Shown here in pieces: positions 24,979 through 38,200 of a DNA stretch of 64,000 nucleotides. The translations under genes were made by a program, and so were the position numbers. Numbering within the stretch: position 1 is the stretch's first letter; the number at the start of each line of letters is the position of its first letter. The stretch is taken from contig NC_068569.1 in NCBI RefSeq assembly GCF_025698545.1, positions 8,928,001-8,992,000 of the forward strand, in the 5' to 3' direction. The DNA comes from Gossypium raimondii. Its lineage: Eukaryota; Streptophyta; Magnoliopsida; Malvales; Malvaceae. Under the pieces are notes generated by a model. It was not told the origin of the DNA, did no database searches, and was given only the letters and a program-made list of their open reading frames with translations.

Positions 24979-27900
24979 TTATCTTCTTTGAAAGTTAAGG
25001 AACTTGATACCGTAGGCAAATACGAAGAAAAACAGCAGACACCAACCGATGTGTACGACAGCAACTACAGGAAGGAACTCATACTCGAACCCGAACATTT
25101 CCTTAATGTATCTCTTAACCGGAATGTCGGGAAATCCAGGCACCTCAAGATCGGAGTTTCGGTCACCCAATTGAGACGTAATAAGGCCATAGAGTGTCCA
25201 AGCCACTGGAGTTGCCCAATAATACCACCTCCACCATACCGGGATTAGTGGTCTCGGGATGAGAAAACCCGAGAAGATGTTCCATAAACTTAGGAAGAAT
25301 GACATGACAATTGCAGCAACTTGTGCCCCTGGAGTGAGAGCAATAACCATCATCCCATACAGTGTGAAGTAGACATAACTTGCTGTTATGTAGTAGTAGA
25401 ACCATAGGAAGTTGCTGGCCTTCCATTCATACCCAATCATTAAGTATAGGAGTGCAACGTAGATCGCTGTCTGGATTGCGGTATAGATTATCTCTATTGC
25501 CACCTGAACAACAAAGTAAGGTGGGGACAATGATTCTAAGTCTAAAATTAATGATGGTCGAATTAAGTACTTCAACTTAAATTCCGTCATTAGATTACTC
25601 CAATGGACATAGTTGATCATTTTCACCTGAGCAAGCGCGTAAGGAAATTCAGAATACATTCCGGCAGCTCTTTCGCGATAAAAAACGGTTCTCTCTACTG
25701 CAACTACGCCTTGCACCGTTGAAGCATTCACTGCTCCAAGGAAAAACACTGCACTGTACATCGCTCCGAAAAAGTTCAGCACATCTTGTTGTTTTGCTCT
25801 GTTCATGGTTAATATATAAAACTAGTTTGCTGTTAGCGTTACATTGTATAATCAACGGCAATAATCTTTGTTTAATCCGAGAATTAAAGGAAACACATTA
25901 CTTACATTTGTTGTCCTTTGTTCCAAAAGATAAGGCCGAACAAGATTCCGACGACAATTGTTATGAAGAACCTAATAGCATTGTACCGAGGGTTCCTCTT
26001 GTAAGACCAGTGTTGCTTCAGGAAACAAACCTTGCATTGAGAGAGGAATGGTAGAGAATATTTGGTCGGAAAGTGGAGATCCTCGGAGCCCGGAACCGGA
26101 CGACTGAGCTCTTCAATAATTTCTTGATTCCTCCTGCAAGTTTTACAACAATAAAGAGGAAGCAAATATCAAACTACCACTTCTTAATTTCGTCTATTAT
26201 GGAATTGAATTGGAACATACTGATAAAGGGAGGATTCAGCGTAAATTTCTGCAAAGTCTGCATTCAGCTGATTCTCAACTGCAGGAGCGGTGATTTCAAG
26301 CATCCATGTTGCTGGATTATATCCTTCCTTGATTTTTGGAACTCCTGGTATAGCCTGCAATGCAAGTAGCGCACATGTTGCTGATAAATTTTAACAGTCT
26401 AATATGAATTTTCTCTCATTAATTGACCTACAAAAAACCAAATGCTCACCTCAAAATATTGTACAAGATTGTGAGAGTTGCGACCAAGAGGTCCGGCATA
26501 GATGATTTGCCCTCCTCTTTTCATCAACAGCAACTGAACAAGTAAAATAGCAAGTTGAAAATGACTAACATAAATGTAATAATAATTTAGAGGAAAGCAT
26601 AGGCAGCAAATTCTGAGACAAGAATCTAGCAAAATAAAGCCTATACACCTCATCAAAAGACTCAAAAATGTCTATGCTAGGTTGGTGAATGGTGCACACT
26701 ACGGTTCTCCCCGTATCAACGGTGTTTCTCACTGTCCGCATTACAATTGCAGCAGCCCTGGCATCAAGCCCGGATGTTGGCTCATCCATAAAGATGATAG
26801 AAGGATTAGCAACCAATTCAACTGCAATTGTCAACCTCTTCCTTTGTTCTGTTGAAAGACCATCTACTCCTGGAAGGCCAACTATAGCACCCCGTAGTGG
26901 CTTGAGCTCAATCAACTCCATAACCTCTTCAATGAACATCTGTGCATAGTCCAGAGTATCAAATTTAAACCCTTTTTTTTTGGTAATTACAACAGAAAGG
27001 GAAAGATAACTTTTTTTGGAAATGGCATAACCTTTCTTGTCTTGGTGTCAACTTCTGAAGAAAGACGAAGCCAGGCTGAGTACAGCAGGGATTCATAGAC
27101 TGTGACATGAGGAGAGTGGATATCATTTTGTTCGCAGTAGCCGCTGACACGAGTAAATGTAGCTTGGTTCTTTGGATATCCAGAGACGCTTATGCTTCCC
27201 TCAATGTATCCCCCGGTTTTCCTTCCTGCTAATACATCCATCAGGGTTGTCTTTCCGGCACCAGTGACACCCACCAATGCTGTCAATATCCCTGGTCTAA
27301 AAGCGCCACTAACATTTCGTAGCAACTTAAGATGATCCTCTTCAACACCTTGGCTCTTCATTTCCTAGAAAAAGAAAACCAACATTTCACCTTAACCGCT
27401 TGCCTCTTGAAATCAAAATTTTCTCGAATGGAATGTTGCATTGATCTTACATTACAATAATATGGGAAGTGTTGAGGAATGAGGAATTAGTAACTTACAG
27501 AAGGCATATCTACAGAGTAGCTAACATGGTTGAACGCAAGTGAAAGTGGTTTGAAAGGCAACACCATTCCTCTTCCAGTGGGTCGCCCCGTGATGTTGGT
27601 GGCATCCAAAGAATTTCTCACTGGCAGATCAGTACCTACAATCCACTCACAAAAGTTCAGGCAAAGCATCATATAGGAAGAATGGTTTTGTTCCTTAAGA
27701 TTTGAAGTGACATGTTGATACAACATTCTCGATCAAATATTCAGCATGTTTCCTTACCTGGTATGTTTTTTCCCGAGGATGACTCTTTCTTGTTCGTATT
27801 TTCATTTTCATCAACAACTATTGCTTTGGAATCACGCAGAGCTGAAAATTGGTTCACATAAAAACCACGTGTCAAAATTGAAATTTCTTTCGGATGGAAG

Positions 27901-30900
27901 AGATTACAAGTACGAAAGCAAGCAGCCCTAAAGTTGGATTTTGATTCATATAGCAGTTGTTTGAAGTACTGAGATTTCATTAAAATGAAAGAAACTAATA
28001 AGGTAACCTACGGTTGAGGTAAGTCAACGCCACAATGAATAAAATGTTGAAGAGAACAGAAAATCCGAACAGCGCTGCAACAGAAATCCAAAACCAACAA
28101 TCTTCTGTATGGAAACCTCTACTCTTTAGAAGGACTTGTCCGACTGTAGTTGCATTAATTCTGGTGTCATTATTTTGCTGCATATACAGCATTTTGTGGT
28201 ACAGTAAGGTCAAGAAAATGTAAGTGCCTAACCAGTGCTTATACACAGAGATGCATCCATACTATATAGACATATACATATACATAGACTTGCATATATG
28301 CTTCAAATTGGAAGACAAATAAAAGGGAAGAGATCTTACTCTATTCCATCTTTTATCAAGAAATTCATTCATGACGATGGCATTTTGTCCATACATCATT
28401 GGAGACAAATAGTAGCCCCATATCATCCATGGTTCAATGTCATCTGCAATTAGACAAAGGGTTACCATGCTTGAACCAAAGCGGATTATAACCAGAAAAA
28501 AATGTAAAATATTAATTATATAGATCAAAGGATAAACGGAAACAATCATCTAATAGAATTTTGACAATAGGAATACCATATTGCTTTCCCTTTTGCTTAC
28601 TGCTTGGTTTAACTGCAATGCTCTTTGATAGTAATTATAGATGAATTTACCTACCTCTTGCAACAATGAAACCTCCAAGCACGAAAACCATTAGCAAGGT
28701 GAAGGTACCCAATGTGTTTGCAATGACTTGTGTTCTTCCTACAGCAGCAATGAACCTAAAGAGGGATAAAGCCATTTGATGTATGCCAAAGAATGCCAGG
28801 AACTGTCTGAAGAACCTGGATATATAAAAGGGAAAGAATTATTATATAAAAGAAACTGTTACAGTTTATAGTTTAAAGTGTTAGTTTTGAGTGTTCACTA
28901 AACCAGTGATTATTAGGAGATAGAAATAGAATAACTAAACTCTGACTAAGGTTCCTAATTTTCATGGTTGTGAAGAAACTACTAATTTCGTGGTATGTGA
29001 GAATGGTGATTGTGAAAATGTGGAGACACTCTACCTGCTAGCAGCTGGAGCAAATCCAATGGTGTAGTATGTGAGGCAGATCCATATTCCAGATTCCAAT
29101 AATGACAATGGGATCTTGATGATCCAAATGGAAAGGCTAAAAGCCCATGGAGGATAGAACAAGAAGTCCCTTTGTTTATAGAAAACAGGAAGCCTGAAAA
29201 TTGTCATTGCAAGTTCTGCCATCCCATTAAACATTACATTGATTAGACTGTAAAACAAAGCTCCGAAAAATTTCGAACCGTCTTCCAAATTGCCTGCATG
29301 CATTTCTTTTATGAAAAATACGGTCATGGCAATCAATGACATGATCGTAATTTGGACAGTCTTGAATATGTACACGAATGAGTTACGTTTCATTAGCAAC
29401 CATTCCCTTGCAAAGCATGCCCTGAACAACTCCCAGTTTGAAATGCCATATTTTTCTGTAACTACTGCAGGATGGCGTGCTACTGATCTGTCATAAGGAA
29501 CCCTCAGATCGGATTCAAGCTGTTGGCCAATGTGGAATGAGTTGAACCCCTGCACAAACTCGGAAACCGTAACATAACTATAAGGCTGGTCTTTTCTGAA
29601 CCAATATTGCTGTTGGTCCTTCTTGGAAGTTACTTCTTGCAAAAAGTCTGCAACTCCTTTTCTTTCAGGGCATTTGAAACCCATGTATTCAAAGAACTCA
29701 AGGACACCTTGGGTGGGACCTTGGTAGACAATTTGACCTTCCGAAAGTAGGATAAGGTGGTCGAACTGATCGTATGTCTCGGGTGCTGGTTGCAGAAGAG
29801 AAATGACCATGGTTACATCCATGATATGAACCATTTGCCTCATGAACTTGCAAATCTGGTAAGTGGTAGAACTGTCCAGCCCCGTCGATATTTCGTCCAT
29901 GAAGAAGGCCTTTGCTGGACCAACCAACATCTCTCCTGCAATTCAGGCGAACCCAAACTATTAGACTGCCAATATCTAACAACATTCAGCACCATTCTCA
30001 GGAGAAATTCAAATTTTGGTAGAAGCATACCAGTGGTCAAACGCTTCTTTTCACCACCAGAAATACCTCTACGCATGTCGTCCCCGACCAGAGTATCCGA
30101 ACACATTTCTAGTCCAAGTATCTGATTAAAAGATTCTTAAAACGGGTTAATGTGCTTGGATTGGGGTTTAGTAGACAAATAGAAAACTTAGATGAAAACC
30201 AAACAACCTTAAGAACATAATCTGTAACCAAGCTAGTTCGTTGGCCTGCCATAGCTGTTGCTTTCATGAATGCATCAATTTCAGGATCTGGCTTGATCCC
30301 TGCCTCTTTTTCCCGATTTGAGAGCTCTTTCAATATTTCATATCTGGTGCCAACACCGAGACACCGTCCCGAGAAATCCAATGTTTCCCTCACTGTCATT
30401 TCACCATGGTGAACATCATGGTGACCGATATAAGCACATGTTCTTTGAGGAATAAACTCACTCATTTCATAACCACAATATGTGATTCTCCCACTAGACT
30501 GCCCAACAATGCCAAGTTATTGAAGCTAAATATTTAAGATAATTCCATTGTTAGTCCTATGGAAAAAGAAATCTTAAAGAGACTCACTCTTAGATCCTGA
30601 TCAAGCCTTCCTGCAAGTGCTTGCAAGAATGTTGTTTTCCCTGCACCTGGAGGACCCAAAACTAGGGTCATCCTATAAATTTTCAGAACAGATCATTAAT
30701 CCATAAATAACTGGACATTTCATCCTTCAAATTATATCCTCATTAACAAGTTAATTTAACATTGCTGATTTCTCCATCCAAATTTACAAATAAGTTGAAA
30801 TGATAATTGATGTTCTCTTTTCCTAAATTACCTTGACGGTTTCACAATTCCACTGACATCTTTAAGTATCTCAATCTTTCTTTTCCTAGAAGGTACAAGC

Positions 30901-32529
30901 CGAACCAATCCAAGAATACTCTATGGTTCATGGCACCATAAAAAATTAAAAAATATATTAGTTATCGAAATTAGAATATACTGTAATAAAAATAAACTAT
31001 AATTACCAATACAACCAAAGTTTTTGGATCTAACTTAACCCTAAAAATTGATTTGTAGCACTCAGTTAAGTTGTGCCATAAGTAATATTATAAAATGGTA
31101 AATTTCAAACTTTGATATTTTTAATGCCCTAACTTCTAATCTGAATCTTTGTTGATTTCTTTTAAGTTAAACTCTTTTGAGGTTTAAAGTAAATTTTATG
31201 TGAAACAGGTTACTTTTTAAATAAATTGATATGAGACACCTACATAATTATCAACTTAAACATAGTATAAATGAATACAAATTAAATATAATTACTTTTT
31301 TACTTAAACTTTAAATCATAAACCCTAAATCTCACTAACACTAACCATAAATCCTAAATATTACTTCACTATTATTATTGATTAATTTTGGTTCAATCAA
31401 TATAAATTTTAAAATTTTAAAATGATTAATGTTATGATATTATTTAAAACCTTGTAAAAATATATGATGTTTAAAAGTTAATATTTTTATTTTTGTTATT
31501 TTTATCAGTTTAAGTTTGTTTGAGCCAATAGTAATATTTAAATAAAGTCCTCTCAATAATGTCAATTTAATAATTCGAATTTATTCACAATTTATTAATC
31601 ATTAAAAATTAATCCTTTAAAATTATTCTAATACAATTTAAACTTATAAATGAAAAGAAAAAGAGTGAAGGGATACCTCTATGATATTCAAGGTAACATT
31701 AAGCAGTGTAGGAAGAGCTCGGCTTCCGACGTAAACGTCTCCTTCAACTGATAAATGCTCAAATCTAACTTCAATTTTTGGAATTTCAATGCCAACTCTT
31801 CATCATCCATAACCCAATTCCATATATTAGATCAGAAATCGATTTTGTTTAAATTCTAAAAAAGAATTAATCAAATCAATTATCCATAAAATTTAAATTC
31901 TAAAAACATTTTAGATAAATAGTTTTAGACAAAAATAATTAAAGGTTTTACATATAATACAGTTTGAGTATAGTTGTTCAGATTGGGGTGGTATTCTCCT
32001 CCCAATAAAATTTTACTATATGATTCCAACCTGACTTCTTCTAATTTAGGTTTTTTTTTTTCTAATACAAAGCTTATCGATTTCAATGTAATATAAAAAT
32101 ATACAAGTTAGAAGAAGTTGGTTTTTACTAAAAATGAGATAGCAGCAAGCTGGCATCATGTACATACCTATCAGTTCGATCCCTTAATTTCCTGAGAAAA
32201 TTTTCATTATCTTGTTCGACAACCTTCAAAATACTGTCTATGAGTTGCTTCTTATTCTGTTGTCCAAGCTTAGTTACATCAACTTCGTGAAGAACAACTT
32301 TCCCATTATCACCAACTTTCCTTATCATACTTTTCCGAAGGCGATCATACATGGGAAGTCGTTCGATGGCAGCCCAAATGAGATCCTCCTCCGTGTCATG
32401 CCGTTGGCTCCTCTCGAACACTTCGGGCGGAGTTTGCCAAATATCCCGGAACCTCGCCGACCCCCAACCCCCACGCCCGCTGCTCATTGATCTTGCCGAC
32501 AGATCATCTCCTGCTAAAGCTGACGCCAT
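24979..32529 (-). CDS. Full-size ABCG (PDR) transporter, cluster-I type
   Basis: Nineteen exons on the minus strand: 32529-32168, 31797-31677, 30920-30832, 30672-30588, 30498-30208, 30121-30031, 29935-29035, 28815-28655, 28443-28340, 28177-28012, 27841-27758, 27635-27499, 27364-27032, 26939-26649, 26533-26450, 26354-26221, 26133-25906, 25798-25627, 25503-24979. They splice to 1452 residues with every phase matching, so the gene looks intact. The order is NBD1-TMD1-NBD2-TMD2. NBD1 has Walker [10 protein letters not shown] (197-205) and signature ISGGEKKR (336-343). NBD2 has Walker [10 protein letters not shown] (896-904), the PDR-type LSTEQRKR and [10 protein letters not shown]. The end is [13 protein letters not shown]. 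It resembles ABCG29/34/39 and tobacco PDR1. That clade contains plasma-membrane exporters of terpenoids and phenolics. A role in exporting the local triterpenoid is inferred from position. Intron 1 ends in a weak, purine-rich acceptor (GGATGATGAAG). Confidence 0.94.
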
Positions 32530-33111
32530 CTTGACGATGAATTAACTCTAGCTTTTCATTCCGATTGAAAAGAAGATAAATCAAAGGCACGACGTCGGTT
32601 ACTTGCCTATATGAAACTGATCACTTCATTGCTGAAAAAGAACGCAAGTGTTTGGTGCTTGAAATGTTTGGCAGTGATGATATGAACTGAAAAGATAACG
32701 AGACAATGTACGTCTTGTGATATTAAAGAGAGGTAGTTGGATCCATTAAACATCAGACTCCAGTCGGCTATAATCAACTAATGTGTGCTGACTATCTAAA
32801 TTGAGGCCATACTTGTCACTGTCAATTTATTTCTTGAGGTGTTCGTGGCTGTAAATCAATTACGTTTTCATTTATCTTAAGATATTTTATATTAATATTT
32901 TACATAAATTTATTAATATACCAACCAAAATTAAATACGATTAACAAAAAAATTTTAACATTATAATTAATTGTATATTTTTAAAATTGATAAAATTAAA
33001 GTAATTTAATTTAAAGAAGTTAATTTTACTCCATATCGAAATTAAACGGAATTAAAGAAGTGTTAGTTTTAACACTTTCTTTTTTGGAATTTTACAGTTT
33101 ATAGTTATCTT

Positions 33112-33146
<35 letters not shown>

Positions 33147-35263
33147 TATACTATCACGTCTCATTAGGGTTCCACCTATTATATCCTTATATCGATGGCC
33201 CCTAAATGTAGAATGTTGTTATTACAAAGGCCCATATAAAAAGACAATCTCTCATTTCTTTTTCTTAAACAAAAAGAGGCTTGAGACTAAAGAGGGGGCT
33301 TTTTCCTGCCTCTCCAAATCTCCATGGTCACCACACAACACTCTACCTTGTATTAAACGAGGTAAGTTACTCATTTTCCTTTAATCTTTTTTATAATTTG
33401 GGATACAAAATTAAAAAGCCTAAAAAATTTTAAACATGAGACCTTTTACTCGTACTAATTTTTTATGCCTTTTTATAACTCTTAAAAGAAAGCAAAGTTA
33501 TAAGAATGTATATTAGACATCTAAAAATCAATCATTCTTGAGGGTATAAATATGGCACATTTCACTTACATGGAGAATTTAAATTTAAACTTTAGAGATA
33601 ATATTATTAAAATAAATAATCACGAATCTTAAAAAGTTAATATTGTTAAACCATAAAACATATTGAACCACGTCTTGTGATATTAAAAAAGGTGATTATA
33701 AGAATAGATGTAAAATAGATAGAAGTTATTATTATTAGGTAAAATACACTAGTAGTCGTCCAACTATTAGTAAATTCCTAACTGCAAAATATGGTAGGAT
33801 TTTATTGATTATTGTTAATAAAGAATATCCTTTCTCAAAATCGGATGAATAAAAAATATTGTTTTCATAATGAATAAAATATTGTCATATCTCAACGATT
33901 AATCGAATAGGGCAAGGAAATAATTTCTTGGTGTTTTACAAAAAAGAAAACCCTTTATAAAACACAAAGATCATAATTAAATATCGATATTTTAATTTTT
34001 AATTTTCAAATTTATTAACAACATATAATTAATAATATACTAATTTTTAGTGTCCTTATGGTATTTGATAGAAATCGAAATAGTTGACCTAATTCGATTA
34101 AGAGTCGGTTAATGATATTTTAAAAGTTTGATTATCAATTAATTTAATTTAAAATTGAGTAATTAATTAAATTAATCGAACTTAATAATTAATAATACAA
34201 ATTATATGTAATTTTAATTTGGCCAAATGAACCTTATCAATTTATTTATTTCAATTAAAATAAAAATATATAAATTTCGATTAACTGATTGAATTAATTA
34301 AAATATTTTAATTTAATTAAAAAATTTAAAAAATTTAATTAATTTAATTAATACTAATTAACGATCTTGAAAAAAGAAAAGTGCGTCATATCATAATATT
34401 TTAATCCATAGAACACAATAGTTGTCACAAATCACTCATTTGTTGAGTCGTGAAATTTAACTTCTGCCTATTGGCAATCATTCCAACCAGGAAATTAAAT
34501 TAGGAGATGTACATCTGTAAGACACAACACTGCTCTCATAAGGAACTTTAAATAAAATTAACATTTCTTTCCACCCTTAGTATCAACCCTTAACGCAACT
34601 GTGGTTAAGCTTTTCAAAATGGAATCGATTATAAAATTGATTGATTTGATGATTTCATTAAATAAATTATTTACTAAAATATTAAAAATTAGCTCAATTG
34701 ATTCAATTTTTTTAAAATTAATACTTTGATTAATCTAATCTAAATCAGCCGGGTTTAGATAATATTGTGTGCCGTTAAATAATTGTGAAATTTTACATTT
34801 AAATTTCATGCTACTCCTTAAAACCAAACTTGACAAATTTGAGCTTTCTAATTCTTTATCATTTTTATAAGTAAACTTGTCTTTATTTATGATTGTCTTC
34901 CAATCCAAAATCTTTTCCTCAAAATTTCTTATTCCACTTACTAATACCATGTGAAAAAAATAATTTGATGGACATTTTTAACCACACTTATATACTTAAC
35001 AGATGAAATAAATCCATGAAAACTTGGTCTCTGTGGGCAAAGCGGATTCATTTACTTAAAATATGATTTGTGGGTATACCATTTTACAAGCTTATTTTGT
35101 CCACTTATGTGATGACATCCACTCATTGACTTTTGTACATTCATGACCACCTTTGTGAAAAATAAAAAAGAAATAGTATACAGAAATCAATAAATTAATC
35201 TATATAATCCGCCATTTCTTTTGGCGTTCGATGAGTCAAGTTCCAACATGTTTGGACAGAGGA
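32530..35263. other. Intergenic region upstream of ABCG and downstream of beta-amyrin synthase
   Basis: 2.7 kb, AT-rich, with a (TA)n microsatellite at about 33115-33143. The 17-bp word CGTCTTGTGATATTAAA occurs twice, at about 32712 and 33672. It holds the ABCG promoter, but no TATA position can be fixed. No coding sequence is seen. Confidence 0.6.
33115..33143. repeat. (TA)n microsatellite
   Basis: About 14 TA units, roughly 590 bp upstream of the ABCG start codon. Confidence 0.85.
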
Positions 35264-38200
35264 TTATGGCAATGGAACACGTTTCCGGTACTCTGCAAGT
35301 GCCCACAGTGGGTAAATGTTCCTATAGGCTGCATAGTGTAACATGCAGTTTTTCATGAACACTCCAGTAATTTCCTGTCACCAATAGGATTCAATTGTTA
35401 GGTTGAAATGAAATCACTGTTTGATCTCTCTTTCTTTTAGGATTTTCAGTAAGCTATATAAATATTATATTAGCACCTGTTGGGGAAAGTCGCCATCTTC
35501 CAACTGAGAATTGATTATTAGTTTTGCAGCACGGTGCAGAGGCCTTGGGTCTCTTTCCGCCTGTTTAAAACAAGCGAGTTGTAGTTAAACCGGGTTATCA
35601 ATATTATATTTAAGTTTCAATTTGTATCCTCAAAGCCTAAGCTTCCACAAAAGCATCAGGTTCACCTGTCCAGCATGAATCAAGCCCATCATAGCCCATG
35701 CAGTATGCACCAAGTTTGATCTGCCATCTTCAAGAGGTACATATATCTGCATCACCAACCACATTGGTGTTACTAATTAAACCATTAAACCCTTGGTATC
35801 AAACAGGGCAGATTAATTGTTTGTGACATTGGAGATTTACTTTTTCAGGACATGATTTGTAGCTCTCTCCCCACCCACCATTCTCTCTTTGTGTTGTAAG
35901 TAGGAACTCAACACCTCTCCGCATAGCTTCACAGTTGATGTATGTCTTGCCTGCAGCTGCAAGGCCTCCGAGTGCAAACCATGTACCATATGTGAAGCAA
36001 ACTCCCCAGTTTCCATACCTGTTAAGTGTTCGATATGATTCAATTCTAATCACAAAACGTCTATTCGATTTATCCCGAATCAAACTTACCATGAACCATC
36101 AGGCATTTGTATATCTTCGAGGTAGTGTACGGCATTCGTGATGAAATTCTCGATTTCTTTCTTCCTGTGCCCAGGGTACAACTTCTTAAACATAACTAAA
36201 GCATGGATTGAAGATGCAGTACACTCAATGTATTCATGCTCGATGACTATGTCGGCAAAAAATTCGGTGGGATTAAGCATCTGAACAAGAGCAACATACA
36301 AGGAACCATCATTAACATGTGAAAACTAAGAAAGAGTAAACCATAGTTCAATAGCCTAACAGATGTCAAGGGCTTAAGCACTTACTTCCAGCCACTCTTG
36401 AGCTCCTGCAGGCTCCCAGGCAGCTAATCCTCCATTTTGACTCTATATAGAACAAGTGAAGCATTTGAAGCTTATATAAATAGACAACTTGCTATGACTA
36501 GCAGGTATCCTTGAAAATCTAGAATGAGCACATTCTTACCTGCAGAGAGAGTATAACATTGACTGCATCATATAATTGCTGAGGTTCCATTTTCTCACCA
36601 ACAATTTCTGGTGGCAACATGGACATGAGTAGGCAACACTGTAAAATAGAGGAACATCTGTTAAGTCAACATGAATTTATAGAATAGATGCATCACTCAT
36701 ATTTTTATAATGCATTTGATTGAGACTAAAGAAATCAGTACCTTCAAGCCTTCTGCAGTGCAATCAGAAACTTGCCATCCATGATCTTGATCAGAGAAAG
36801 TCCAAGATCCCTTTGAAATATGACGGAACATTTGCTTAAAGTCACCGGAAGGGTTGTCCTTGACCTATTCGTTGTAATCGGAAGATAACGGTTATTGTCG
36901 ATCGACATACGACGGGCAACAGAAAAAGATTGAAATGACTTGATGATGAATGAATCTTATATTGAACCTGAGATTTCTTGATGAAGTCATGTCCTCTCTT
37001 GAGTACGGGTCCGATTTCATCGGTGAGGTTACTAGCAAGCAAAGCTTGAATGGCGAAACCGGTATCCCACTGTTGGCTTCCAAAACTCTGCAGACCAGTA
37101 ACCATGGAGTTTTCTAAATGAAAATCTATGCTTGTAACATCTTTCCTTGTTACTGATTTAATCAATCAATAAGTTTATTTTGGTGAATGAATGTACACAA
37201 ACCTGCATCTTCATCCCATCTTCAGCAACCCAAAGATAATCCGGGATTCGAGCAAGGTGTTTCTTAAAGTAATCACTATTTGGCTCTTCAGCCCAACAAG
37301 CAAGCATGCATAACACCTAGTCCATTCAATGGCACCACATGGTTAGCAATCAAATAGACATAACCTTAACCTTCTTATTACCTTTGATAAATTATGATTG
37401 TAAAATTACCTTCTCCACACAACCAATGGTGATGTATCTACTATTTTCATCTTCATAATGGATGTGTTTCATTGTTACTTGGAGAGCCCTTTCTCTGATC
37501 AACTTGTTAAAAGGCCAACGAGTAAGCAGCGGTTCGGTACATATATATAGACTGTCCCACATCAGATCCTGAATCAAAGGATGTGGATAGTATATATCCT
37601 CCTGTAACACCAAATTGTTTATCAATGTTATATTAACTTAACTGTAATGTGGTTCATTGCCTTTGCAGTTTGTAATTTGTACACAACAAAGTCAAACTCA
37701 CAGGTGCACATAGATGGCGTATTTTCTTCCAGTTAATTTCATTGTAAGGTTGAAGGTAGAGTTCTTCTCTGAGTTGTTCGATGAGAGGTGTGATCTGGCC
37801 GACGAACCTTTTGCCATATAGGTATGACATAGGCATGTACACCATACGACAGTAGCACCACATTTTAGCTGCACATTTGAAAGTTCCAATTGAACATTAA
37901 TCAGATTCATTGCTGCCATTGTTGATATATATCAACTAATATTACCGCATGCAAACCTGGATGCATAGGAAGGAAAGAAGGAAGCAGCCAGAACTCTGGG
38001 GGCATTGGGTTACAACCGGACCAGTCAAAAACACCAAGTATCTACAAGAAAAAGGGAACATTCTTATCTGAAAAATGGGTAAATTTTAAAGGCCAGTTTG
38101 TGCAACATGTGCATTGATGCATACCGAAAGCCAAGTCTTCCCCCAAGAGGGCATATGAGTGACACTGCCATGGTCAAGAATCCACTTGCGGGCTCTCGCA

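Noticed and set aside
24979-32529. The idea that the transporter is a pseudogene because its longest frames are short
   Set aside because: Nineteen exons join in phase to a full-length protein with all ABC motifs. The short frames are simply exons.
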